From positions 73,351,160 to 73,415,159 of the forward strand of contig OX104130.1 of assembly GCA_944470555.2 (NCBI GenBank): a stretch of DNA of 64,000 bases, given 5' to 3'. Positions 59,801 to 64,000 of this stretch are shown piece by piece. This DNA comes from Heterobilharzia americana. Taxonomy: Eukaryota; Platyhelminthes; Trematoda; Strigeidida; Schistosomatidae. Position 1 is the first letter of the stretch, and every line of letters starts with the position of its first letter. A model generated the notes under the pieces. That model was not told the DNA's origin. It ran no database searches and saw only the letters and a list, made by a program, of their open reading frames with translations. Both the position numbers and the translations under genes were made by a program.

Positions 59801-62800
59801 TCAAAGAAGATAAAGTTGCATGAAAGAATAAAAAATGTGAAGATAATAGTTAGTGCAAATGTTCAAGCTTTAGAAGATGTCAAGGAATGAATACATTGTG
59901 ACGAATTTCCAACCATGTCACCAACAGCCAGTCGTGAAGCACTGATTGCTTTCTCGTCAGGGACACCAGGCAGGCAGTCTTTACATCACTCCCATACGAC
60001 TCAGAGCAAGAGTAAGAGATATGATTGACTAGTGCCACGTTTTGATCTGGTCACTCTGAACTCTTTTCCAACCGAATTCAACTTTTTCGCCTAGCATGGC
60101 ACGTCCAGGTGGGTGGTGACTGGGTATGAGTAGTACATATCTAAGTCGTCTCAGTGGACTAAGGTTTACAACGTCATCAATCGGCTTGTATGTCTTGTCT
60201 AGTACCCATCGTTTGACGTCAACATTATTCACACAATGATTCTACGAAACGAGCAATTTTACGAAGGCATGGGTGATCGAAACCCTGTAGTCGCTTCATG
60301 TCAGCTACTTTAACCGGCTCTGTCTCACAACTGTACAACAGGACAGAAGCAACTGCAGTGCAGTAAACTCGTGCTTTGATAGATAGTCAGTTATCTTTCC
60401 AGTCAGTGCTACAGGTGACTCAAAGTGGGAAATACCAAACGGGCGTTCTATATCCTAGCTGTGATTTTGTCAGCAACCACCGGGTTCGTGTTGATACAAC
60501 TCCCCAAGTAAGTAAAGTAGTCTGCTCGTTCCGGCACTTGATTCTCTAACAATAAACTGGGAGTGGTTGCAGACCGGTCCCGGAGCATCGTCTTACATTT
60601 GACAGGTGCTAGGTGCATCCCAAACTTACCCAGATTTTTGCTCAATGCGTTCAGAAGACCCTACATTTTGTCAGCGTCTTCACCTAGCAGGACAATATCA
60701 TCTACATATTCCAAGTCAACCAGATGACTTCTTGAAAAATGAAGTCAAGAATGCCTAAGGTTTTGTCCATTAGTACGTCATATATACAATAATAGATGAG
60801 AGGTCAATGACAACCTCTTGAACTGAGCTATACAAAAATTTAACCAATTAAGTCTAAAGTAATACGACCAATTACACTTATCTAAGATTGAAGTTTCCCA
60901 CTTTTCGTCTGACATAACACTTCAAACCTACTGATATGCAAAACTTAGAAACTCTCCGTTAGTGCTGAAATGTTGCAGTCCTTGCTTATATTTATTTCGT
61001 ATCTAGGATGATCGACTAACTGACTGACTGATTGAGGATGATATCTTAATGGTTAGTCCAGGATTTAGTAATTTAACCTTGGCATTTTCAGAAAGAAATA
61101 AGGCCTTGGTATAAAAACTCCATTGAGAATTTCGAATTTTTGAGCTCTGAATATCAACCATTTACAATATAAGTTCCCAAATAAAAATTTTTCACTTACA
61201 CTCACACCTTTTTAATTCAGTTACATTTTCGGGTTTGTTGTTATAGGATACACTGCATTGGTTACTACTGAAATTTATCTGACACGTATTTTGTATCGGG
61301 TTGGTATTCATCGTAGACTGACATCAGTTGAAGAAACAATGGAAACCTGGGAGCACTGGACAGCTGTTTCGTTCTAGTATGGGACTCCTCAGCAGTGCGT
61401 ACCCACGACCCCACCAGGGATCGAACCCGTGACCTTCAGTTCCCGTGACCCGCACGTTACCACTGAGCCATTGTGTCGGAATCCAGTGGTCAATATTTCC
61501 AACTTCTGTCAGTTCACGACATAGCTCAGTGGTAACGTACTGGCCACGGAACCTGAAGGCCGCGGGTTGGATCCTTGGTGGGGACGTGGGTACGCACTGC
61601 TGAGGAGTCCCACACTAGGACGAGACAACTGTCCAGTGCTCCTGGGTTTCCATTGTTCCTCCAACTGATGTCAGTCTACGATGAATACCAACTTGAGAAA
61701 TCTCCCCGGAAACCCTCAATTTCAGTGTTATTTTATCATTGTGGAATAAAGTTTTCGGCGGTTAAGTCACACGAACCATAGGATTCTCATCTAAGAAATT
61801 CTAATGGATGGGTTTTCGGTACTCAGTTTATATACTAAAAAATATATCTCATTTCTTTCTAGTTGAGATGTATTTGATAAGTAGATGGCATTTTTGGGCG
61901 TTATCAAACAGTTTTGCAGGTACATCCAGCTAACGAGTTCCGAGTAGGACGAGACGCGCGTCCTGGATTCTTCTACTAGCCACGCCCTAACAAATTACCT
62001 TAATTAACGTTCAGGCAATATCGAGGCATCCGCATAGGAGCCCATATGGCAATAAAGGTCGAACAATCCGATCCAATAAACAACGGAGACTTCCAAATAT
62101 GTCAGTAAATAGTAATAACTACTACTCGTTGTACAAGAAGTAGCTATCATTCCTCTGTGGCATATTGAATAACGCCTTAGTATTTGAAGCGATGGGTACG
62201 AGTTTCGAGTCTCAGTGGGAACAACGTCACTCACTGAGGTGCAGGTAAATCCATATGACGAGTCCCAAATAGGACGAAACACGTCCTGGATTCCTCTGAA
62301 AGCCACAGCTAAACAAATTACACTATTAAACAGTGGTAGAAATATGGTAAAGTAATACTGTCGTTCAATTAGATAGGTCAAAAAATCGAAATGCACTCAC
62401 CACCACCTTGTGCACATTTGTCCAGTAGACAGTAAGCCACACTTATTGTGTGAGGACTGTTAATAATACACTACCTATCTGCCTAACCCCCAGTAGGTGG
62501 AGCGGGACTCGGACCCATGACCCATCGGTCGAAAACCACTAGTAAACCAGAGCCCGTTTCAAATATGACACCTCATGGTTGATTGTTTTATATGTATGTA
62601 TATATCAGGTTTGATTTCTGAGTAATTTTGAAAACTTCAGTATACATGTTGGGTGCTAGTGTTTTGTAATGTATAAATATGAATAACACGCATGAATTAT
62701 GTTTTGTGGTGTGTTGAGAAGAACAAGTCAATTTCATCATTTTACGTGTCAAACTATATGGTATCAACAACTTCACTGTTCATATCGTTTACTGTTTCTT

Positions 62801-63139
62801 TTTGTAGACCTCCGATGAATGATGAACAGCGTGGTATTATAAACAAAATGGCAGAGTATGTTGTTCGTAATGGTTTAGAATTTGAAGAATTGGTCAGTCG
62901 TCAAAAAAGTAAAGATCCACGATTTGCATTTTTGAAATCTGATCATCCATTGTATTCATATTACATGGCTAAACGAAAAGAACTAGATCCTGATGATAGT
63001 TTGACTAAAGCTGCAGATGCTAATTTCAATGATATTCCTCCTCCAAGATCACCAAAGTCACGTTCCTCGAAAAAAACAGATTCTATTGACAAGGCTGAAG
63101 AATCCAATTTTGGTCCTAAATCAAAAAATGATTCTTATA
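40178..63139 (+). CDS. SFSWAP: SFSWAP-type splicing regulator (suppressor of white apricot), 7 exons, 3' end outside window
   Basis: This is the only convincing host gene. Proteins of this family are nuclear SR-like factors that regulate alternative splicing and, in Drosophila, the splicing of their own pre-mRNA. Seven exons join with GT/AG borders and consistent phases: 40178-40320, 47176-47342, 47828-47950, 49541-49887, 51206-51306, 58556-59071, 62808-63139. Together they give about 575 codons. Order of parts: the N-terminal conserved block (LFDDQEKA, LLIPWWGD, LIDRFDGRGYLTE, YLSEEEVAIEKMCDFERYL, YAAVGFSYDE), SURP1, a Tyr/His-rich and Ala-rich linker, SURP2, then a Ser/Lys-rich start of the C-terminal region. 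The RS-rich end is not in the window. Retroelements have expanded introns 1 (6.9 kb), 5 (7.2 kb) and 6 (3.7 kb). The start ATG is provisional. Confidence 0.93.
40321..44100. other. SFSWAP intron 1, left part: unassigned
   Basis: Mostly unrecognised DNA. The stretch at about 42,540-42,840 has the look of a repeat (ATGGATGGAGAGATTGTTCCATC), possibly the 5' end of the LINE relic that follows at 44.1 kb. The ORFs at 42,910-43,310 overlap in all frames and show no motif. Confidence 0.4.
44100..45790 (+). pseudogene. Decayed LINE RT in SFSWAP intron 1
   Basis: Scattered over frames: TLLEVEKAVLNVKQRKAG (about 44,545), a FLDLKKAF stretch (about 44,910), GGVRQ (about 45,050), and LVDLEYADNIVLLTEDIDKI (about 45,175-45,230, where DD has become DN). 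Then an MLQDWSVPTPSIKIGSSAV stretch (45,300-45,355) leads to C-terminal remnants up to about 45,790. It is the same family as the - strand fragment at 59.7-60.8 kb. It lies in sense with the host gene. Confidence 0.75.
46190..46665 (-). pseudogene. Decayed Penelope-like element, GIY-YIG region, in SFSWAP intron 1
   Basis: Across - strand frames the order is a FKLTKTNK-like linker end, then VAPSSVSMYADNHNPKF, then LLEAWHF. This parallels the better kept element at 50.0-50.9 kb (SMYVDNYHGYKFNLDNVEIL, EFLEAWNS). Stops and frameshifts throughout. Confidence 0.6.
47176..47342 (+). CDS. SFSWAP: SFSWAP exon 2 (N-terminal block, second part)
   Basis: Acceptor TTTTTTTGTTAG, donor G|GTGAGT. The first base completes the Arg codon begun in exon 1 (LIDR|FDGRG). 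The exon encodes YLTEVCEENP and the acidic YLSEEEVAIEKMCDFERYLE, the SWAP N-terminal domain seen in fly and human proteins. The phase to exon 3 is 1. Confidence 0.93.
47828..47950 (+). CDS. SFSWAP: SFSWAP exon 3
   Basis: Acceptor TTTTATAG. Encodes a charged EEARKRESEKSRN run, then YAAVGFSYDE, the end of the N-terminal block (compare the family's VGFTYG/VGFQYD). The donor TCAG|GTGATA is weak. If the intron is kept, translation stops at TAA 47968-47970, six codons later. Confidence 0.9.
48109..48513 (+). repeat. LINE 3' tail in SFSWAP intron 3 (arm 1 of an intronic inverted repeat)
   Basis: About 405 bp matches the reverse complement of 59702-60105 with very few differences. It corresponds to the C-terminal end and 3' UTR of the LINE family whose RT is seen at 59.7-60.8 kb and 44.1-45.8 kb (a RLERVQSDQIKTWH-like end). 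It is an extremely 5'-truncated insertion in sense with the host gene. Confidence 0.9.
49018..49345 (-). pseudogene. Retroelement RT C-terminal fragment in SFSWAP intron 3
   Basis: A - strand frame of 106 codons: KFLQENGYPKRFIL, then DFMHLAFKGDSLQKR, then SLPAAKLGSMY. The NGYP and FKGD pattern before a Cys-containing segment is what I expect at the end of the RT in schistosome elements that go on to a GIY-YIG domain. No GIY-YIG part follows here. The assignment to PLEs is inferred. Confidence 0.45.
49541..49887 (+). CDS. SFSWAP: SFSWAP exon 4 (SURP1 domain)
   Basis: Acceptor TAAATTTCAG, donor AAA|GTAAGT, ends in phase 0. Contains the first SURP module at about 49,620-49,825: HIIEKTAVFVARQGSQMEIV, KAKQHNNPLFGFL and HSLNPFYKEI, ending GRYIP. 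In the family this alpha-helical module contacts splicing factors. An AATAAA hexamer spans the last six exon bases, directly at the donor. Confidence 0.95.
49999..50010 (+). repeat. Target-site duplication of the PLE, left
   Basis: CAATAATAAGTT, repeated exactly at 50881-50892 on the other side of the element. Confidence 0.7.
50093..50150 (-). ncRNA. Hammerhead-like core in PLE terminal repeat
   Basis: On the - strand: AGCTC, a hairpin (ACTTCA/TGAAGT), CTGATGA, a perfect 6-bp stem (ATCGTC/GACGAT), then GAAAGCT. AGCT can pair with AGCT as a short stem III, giving a type III-like arrangement. One extra base after CTGATGA and poor closure of stem I make it imperfect. PLEs are known to carry hammerhead motifs in their terminal repeats, and the copy at 3217-3274 keeps the same core. 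Confidence 0.45.
50152..50611 (-). pseudogene. PLE GIY-YIG endonuclease C-terminus
   Basis: Frame 50611-50333 has SMYVDNYHGYKFNLDNVEIL then EFLEAWNSGH, the distal part of the endonuclease in PLEs. A shifted frame continues DIDSIYQPIRQMIKD to about 50,300. The GIY-YIG motif itself and upstream RT are largely missing or frameshifted. Confidence 0.78.
51206..51306 (+). CDS. SFSWAP: SFSWAP exon 5
   Basis: Acceptor TTTATTAG, donor GAAAC|GTGAGT. Encodes HEDVYELKLPKVDISNTPYA then SLISKFKKINET. This matches the conserved short segment between SURP1 and the Ala-rich region of SWAP proteins (compare fly YTQLISKIKG). Ends in phase 2. Confidence 0.88.
51307..51525. other. SFSWAP intron 5, left end
   Basis: Short unassigned stretch after the exon 5 donor. 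Confidence 0.4.
51526..51735 (-). repeat. tRNA-headed hammerhead SINE, degenerate
   Basis: The - strand has a B-box-like GGTTCGATCTC, a decayed hammerhead region (51,600-51,650), and a trailing part with GATATCAGTTCATAGTC. Lies in intron 5 of SFSWAP, antisense to the gene. Confidence 0.75.
51900..52062 (-). repeat. tRNA-headed hammerhead SINE, partial
   Basis: The - strand shares GAGGAGTAACATACTT and CCCAGGTTTCCAATG with the family. The ribozyme core is destroyed. It is inverted relative to the copy that follows at 52,130. Confidence 0.7.
52130..52375 (+). repeat. tRNA-headed hammerhead SINE, degenerate
   Basis: The + strand has B-box GAGTTCGATCCCTGG (52,210), a damaged hammerhead (CCGGCGAGTCC ... 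GCTGTCCAGTGC), then the trailing GATATCAGTGCATGATGAATA segment. It forms an inverted pair with 51,900-52,062. Confidence 0.75.
52376..53145. other. SFSWAP intron 5: unassigned
   Basis: AT-rich intron sequence, nothing identified. Confidence 0.4.
53150..53275. repeat. Second short repeat family (GTGCACAT...GTAGGTGGAGCGGG)
   Basis: Similar to 62,395-62,530 and, more loosely, 59,225-59,395 (shared AGCCACACTT.TTGTGT, CTGCC.AA.C and GTAGGTGGAGCGGG). Family unknown to me. All three copies lie in SFSWAP introns. Confidence 0.55.
53411..53443. repeat. (ATT)n tail of the RTE-like LINE
   Basis: Tail of the - strand LINE copy. It is flanked on the left by GGTATATAT, which is repeated at the other end of the insertion. 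Confidence 0.85.
53735..55320 (-). pseudogene. RTE-like LINE RT region, copy 2
   Basis: Motifs down the - strand: a KARKAVGPDGIPPEAL stretch (about 54,960), NWRGITLLSTPSKIFSRIIL (about 54,780-54,720), FIDFEKAFDSVDRELIWQLL (about 54,560), and LDFANDDLCLVSH (about 54,260), where an insertion disrupts the FADD catalytic motif. Then TYLGSTVSTTGGG and LYGSETW follow. Frameshifts lie between the pieces. The damaged active site makes this copy catalytically dead. Confidence 0.86.
55657..56665 (-). pseudogene. RTE-like LINE endonuclease region, copy 2
   Basis: Motifs down the - strand: VGTWNVRTM (about 56,460), ICESRWNGSG (about 56,370), YAPTNNAEQEKK (about 56,130), GDMDAKLGGDN (about 56,010) and IDFISIS (about 55,800), ending GSHH. 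Frames change near 56,200 and 55,850. Confidence 0.85.
56735..56817. repeat. (TA)n microsatellite
   Basis: About 83 bp of uninterrupted TA, directly outside the 5' end of LINE copy 2 and starting within the GGTATATAT target duplication. Confidence 0.95.
56818..57530. other. SFSWAP intron 5: unassigned
   Basis: AT-rich, nothing identified. Confidence 0.4.
57535..57960 (+). repeat. Sm-alpha-like hammerhead repeat in SFSWAP intron 5
   Basis: Contains AGGAGCCCATTTGCCAACAG (57,583), a tRNA-like head near 57,690-57,760, TCACTCACTGGGGT, the ribozyme region at 57779-57827, and then a second start of the unit (AGGAACCCATCTGC, 57,890). This is more than one monomer, so a short tandem. Confidence 0.75.
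57779..57827 (+). ncRNA. Hammerhead ribozyme motif, one core change
   Basis: ATCC, CTGACGA, stem II GTCTC/GGAC, then GTAA where GAAA is needed, GCGCATC triplet, CTGGATTC. The A-to-T change in the GAAA core should abolish cleavage. Confidence 0.68.
57961..58555. other. SFSWAP intron 5, right end
   Basis: Unassigned up to the pyrimidine-rich acceptor of exon 6. Confidence 0.4.
58556..59071 (+). CDS. SFSWAP: SFSWAP exon 6 (Tyr/His-rich and Ala-rich linker)
   Basis: Acceptor TACCTTTCTAG, donor TTTGA|GTAAGT. Starts with an AAAIAAAN run and a long acidic Ser/Pro/Asp-rich stretch. At about 58,855-58,935 comes a periodic YxxYYxxYYxxYY segment (EYYKHYYAHYYTHYSNQW), then an AAKAAAIAAAAAV helix. 172 codons. 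Exon 5/6 phases fit (AC|C). Confidence 0.9.
59225..59395. repeat. Second short repeat family, in SFSWAP intron 6
   Basis: Has CCATGGTTTGGGCAGTCAGACAG and TGACTGATTGCCTACTGCACGA, shared in part with 43,020-43,060, 53,150-53,275 and 62,395-62,530. Confidence 0.5.
59702..60105 (-). repeat. LINE 3' tail in SFSWAP intron 6 (arm 2 of an intronic inverted repeat)
   Basis: Reverse complement of 48109-48513 with only a few single-base or short length differences, such as the T run before CATGCAAC. Continuous to the right with the RT part of the same LINE (to about 60,830). Confidence 0.9.
60105..60830 (-). pseudogene. 5'-truncated LINE RT in SFSWAP intron 6
   Basis: Down the - strand: a LMDKTLGILDF stretch (about 60,760), LVDLEYVDDIVLLGEDADKM (about 60,720-60,660) with catalytic YVDD, then CKTMLRDRSATTPSLLLENQ, TYLGSCINTNPVVADKI, and degraded C-terminal parts joining the 3' tail at 60,105. 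Same family as 44.1-45.8 kb. Only the last third of RT is present. Antisense to SFSWAP. Confidence 0.8.
60831..61298. other. SFSWAP intron 6: unassigned
   Basis: AT-rich, no feature seen. Confidence 0.4.
61299..61495 (-). repeat. tRNA-headed hammerhead SINE (left arm of a head-to-head pair)
   Basis: On the - strand: CAATGGCTCAGTGGTAACGTGC (A-box region, near 61,470), GGTTCGATCCCTGG (B box, near 61,425), the hammerhead 61353-61398, then CCAGGTTTCCATTG and the ACTGATGTCAGTCTACGATGA end. Well preserved. Confidence 0.85.
61353..61398 (-). ncRNA. Hammerhead ribozyme, best preserved in the window
   Basis: On the - strand: stem I GCACTG/CAGTGC (6 bp, perfect), CTGAGGA, stem II GTCC with GAAC (one mismatch) around loop CATACTA, GAAAC, loop AGCT, GTC cleavage triplet. 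Every core base is kept and stem III is the minimal 2 bp (AC/GT) known for this ribozyme type. Lies antisense in intron 6 of SFSWAP. Confidence 0.8.
61512..61727 (+). repeat. tRNA-headed hammerhead SINE (right arm of a head-to-head pair)
   Basis: On the + strand: TAGCTCAGTGGTAACGTACT (A box), GGGTTGGATCCTTGG (B box, one change), the hammerhead 61594-61639, then the TCCAACTGATGTCAGTCTACG end. Complementary over nearly its whole length to the left arm. Confidence 0.85.
61594..61639 (+). ncRNA. Hammerhead ribozyme motif, one core change
   Basis: Stem I GCACTG/CAGTGC perfect, CTGAGGA, stem II GTCC/GGAC perfect with loop CACACTA, GAGAC instead of GAAAC, GTC triplet. The single A14-to-G change in the core should inactivate it. 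In sense with SFSWAP. Confidence 0.78.
61923..61970 (+). ncRNA. Hammerhead ribozyme motif, core mutated
   Basis: Stem I ATCCAG/CTGGAT intact, but the core reads CTAACGA and GAGA. Inactive by sequence. Confidence 0.65.
62246..62293 (+). ncRNA. Hammerhead ribozyme motif, core C3 changed
   Basis: ATCCAT, then ATGACGA in place of CTGACGA, stem II GTCC/GGAC perfect, GAAACACGTC, CTGGATTCC. One base (C3) departs from the consensus, and the stem I base next to it is also changed. Confidence 0.68.
62395..62530. repeat. Second short repeat family, in SFSWAP intron 6
   Basis: AGCCACACTTATTGTGTGAGG ... CAGTAGGTGGAGCGGGACTCGGACCCATGACCC. The last part resembles a tRNA-type B box with flanks. Matches 53,150-53,275. 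Confidence 0.55.
62808..63139 (+). CDS. SFSWAP: SFSWAP exon 7 (SURP2 domain and start of charged region)
   Basis: Acceptor TTCTTTTTGTAG, donor TAT A|GTAAGC. Encodes PPMNDEQRGIINKMAEYVVR, then a GLEFEELV stretch, then DPRFAFLKSDHPLYSYYM, the second SURP module (about 62,810-62,970). A Ser/Lys-rich tail (SPKSRSSKKTDS) leads towards the RS domain. The exon ends in phase 1 and the next exon lies outside or could not be found. Confidence 0.94.
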
Positions 63140-64000
63140 GTAAGCAACTTATCTTTTAAATGTATGTAACTGTGACTACACTCATGGGTTTTGGTATAGG
63201 TTAAGGTACTTCACAAGTATATGCATAATCTCATAGGTCATTAAAATAAAAATCAGCCTCCTATTAGAATGATTGTCAGTTTTTTCTTCTCCGATGTCCA
63301 AATAAAGTTATGAATCATAAGAAAAATTTCAGTGGGGAAATATGTTTTTAACAATACTGTTTTCGGCAGCCCTGCAACCCAGATTTACATAATTGATGGG
63401 TACTTTTAGTGGCAAAAAGTGTCAACTAATCAATAATTGAAACATGTAGAGTTAGCTGGTTTTAAGGAGAATGTGTGAAAAACTTGGTTTTGTGAACATA
63501 CAATTCTGGCTTCGCCTTCCATATATTACTAAAGTGACAGCAATGCATAATACACATTGTGAAGTAGTGTATTCTCTGTCAACTAAATTTTGTAGGACAT
63601 AACTTTTGATTGATTTAAATCCACCTTTAGTAAACCATGTCGGAAGGTGTTCACGTCGATGTTGAACAATCTATTTCTAGCTCCACAGAAATAAGTGAAC
63701 TGATGCATTATACGCTAAAGCAGCAGACAGTAATCGTTTGTCCTTCGCACAGATGTTTTACCATTGGATGGTTAGTACAGTCAATGAGTAAATTTACGGT
63801 ATTGAATGTTCTTTTAATTGTTTTTCAGTATTCGGCATTTCTTAAAAACGTGGTTGTTGTGTTGTTGTTATTGTATATGCCAGTTTTAATGGTTCCACTC
63901 TGGGTTGTTGTTGTTGTTATTAGATTCCACAGATTACTGTGATTATTTTCATCTGCTGACAACTAGATGATAACCTAAGCCAGAGTTGTCCATCTATAGT
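63140..64000. other. SFSWAP intron 7 (partial) or unassigned 3' flank
   Basis: No further SFSWAP exon could be placed. The ORF at 63,637-63,942 follows an AG (63,629-63,630), but its frame does not fit the exon 7 phase. Confidence 0.45.

Larger units (their letters stand above)
61900..62335 (+). repeat. Sm-alpha-like hammerhead repeat, tandem of about 323 bp, in SFSWAP intron 6
   Basis: Two ribozyme regions (61923-61970 and 62246-62293) are 323 bp apart with matching flanks (GGTACATCC/GGTAAATCC before, CTGGATTC after). Between them lie AGGAGCCCATATGGCAAT and a tRNA-like head near 62,160-62,215. This spacing fits the ~330-bp unit known for the schistosome Sm-alpha satellite. Confidence 0.75.

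Noticed and set aside
61512..61590. tRNA gene
   Set aside because: The A and B boxes belong to SINE heads; no cloverleaf with acceptor stem and anticodon arm could be formed by eye.
63637..63942. ORF of 101 codons as SFSWAP exon 8
   Set aside because: The AG before it would join in a phase that gives a stop within a dozen codons, and the translation lacks RS or charged character.

Overview
The window looks like genomic DNA of a parasitic flatworm, most likely a schistosome. It is AT-rich, intron-containing and crowded with retroelements. Three things point to schistosomes: tRNA-headed short repeats that carry hammerhead ribozyme motifs (the Sm-alpha type), a CsRn1/Boudicca-like Gypsy element with a CHCC Gag finger, and several non-LTR families ending in tri-nucleotide tails. 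I cannot name the species.

Only one host gene is clear. It lies on the + strand from about 40178 to beyond the right edge and encodes a suppressor-of-white-apricot (SFSWAP) type splicing regulator. Seven exons can be placed with GT/AG borders and continuous reading phase: 40178-40320, 47176-47342, 47828-47950, 49541-49887, 51206-51306, 58556-59071 and 62808-63139. They carry the N-terminal conserved block (exons 1-2), SURP1 (exon 4), a Tyr/His-rich plus Ala-rich segment (exon 6) and SURP2 (exon 7). The RS-type C-terminus lies outside the window.

Layout. 1-6.1 kb: scattered relics, including a deleted mini LTR element and hammerhead-bearing repeats. 6.1-9.35 kb: a full-length RTE-like LINE with a 12-bp target duplication. 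10.9-15.1 kb: LINE, SINE and Penelope-like (PLE) fragments. 15.8-25.6 kb: a tandem Gypsy provirus (LTR-gag-pol-LTR-gag-pol-LTR) on the - strand. 26-40 kb: a visibly more GC-rich stretch of old, decayed CR1-like LINEs (- strand) and an inverted pair of hammerhead repeats. 40-64 kb: the SFSWAP gene, whose introns 1, 3, 4, 5 and 6 are filled with LINE, PLE and SINE insertions, among them a second near-full RTE-like LINE (- strand, 53.4-56.7 kb) in intron 5.

The most interesting signals are these. (i) A nearly identical ~405-bp LINE tail lies in intron 3 and, inverted, in intron 6, so exons 4-6 sit between complementary arms, an arrangement that favours exon circularisation. (ii) Hammerhead SINEs lie head-to-head inside intron 6. 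(iii) The Gypsy tandem has both copies sharing the same coding lesions. (iv) Hammerhead-like cores occur in the terminal repeats of a PLE.
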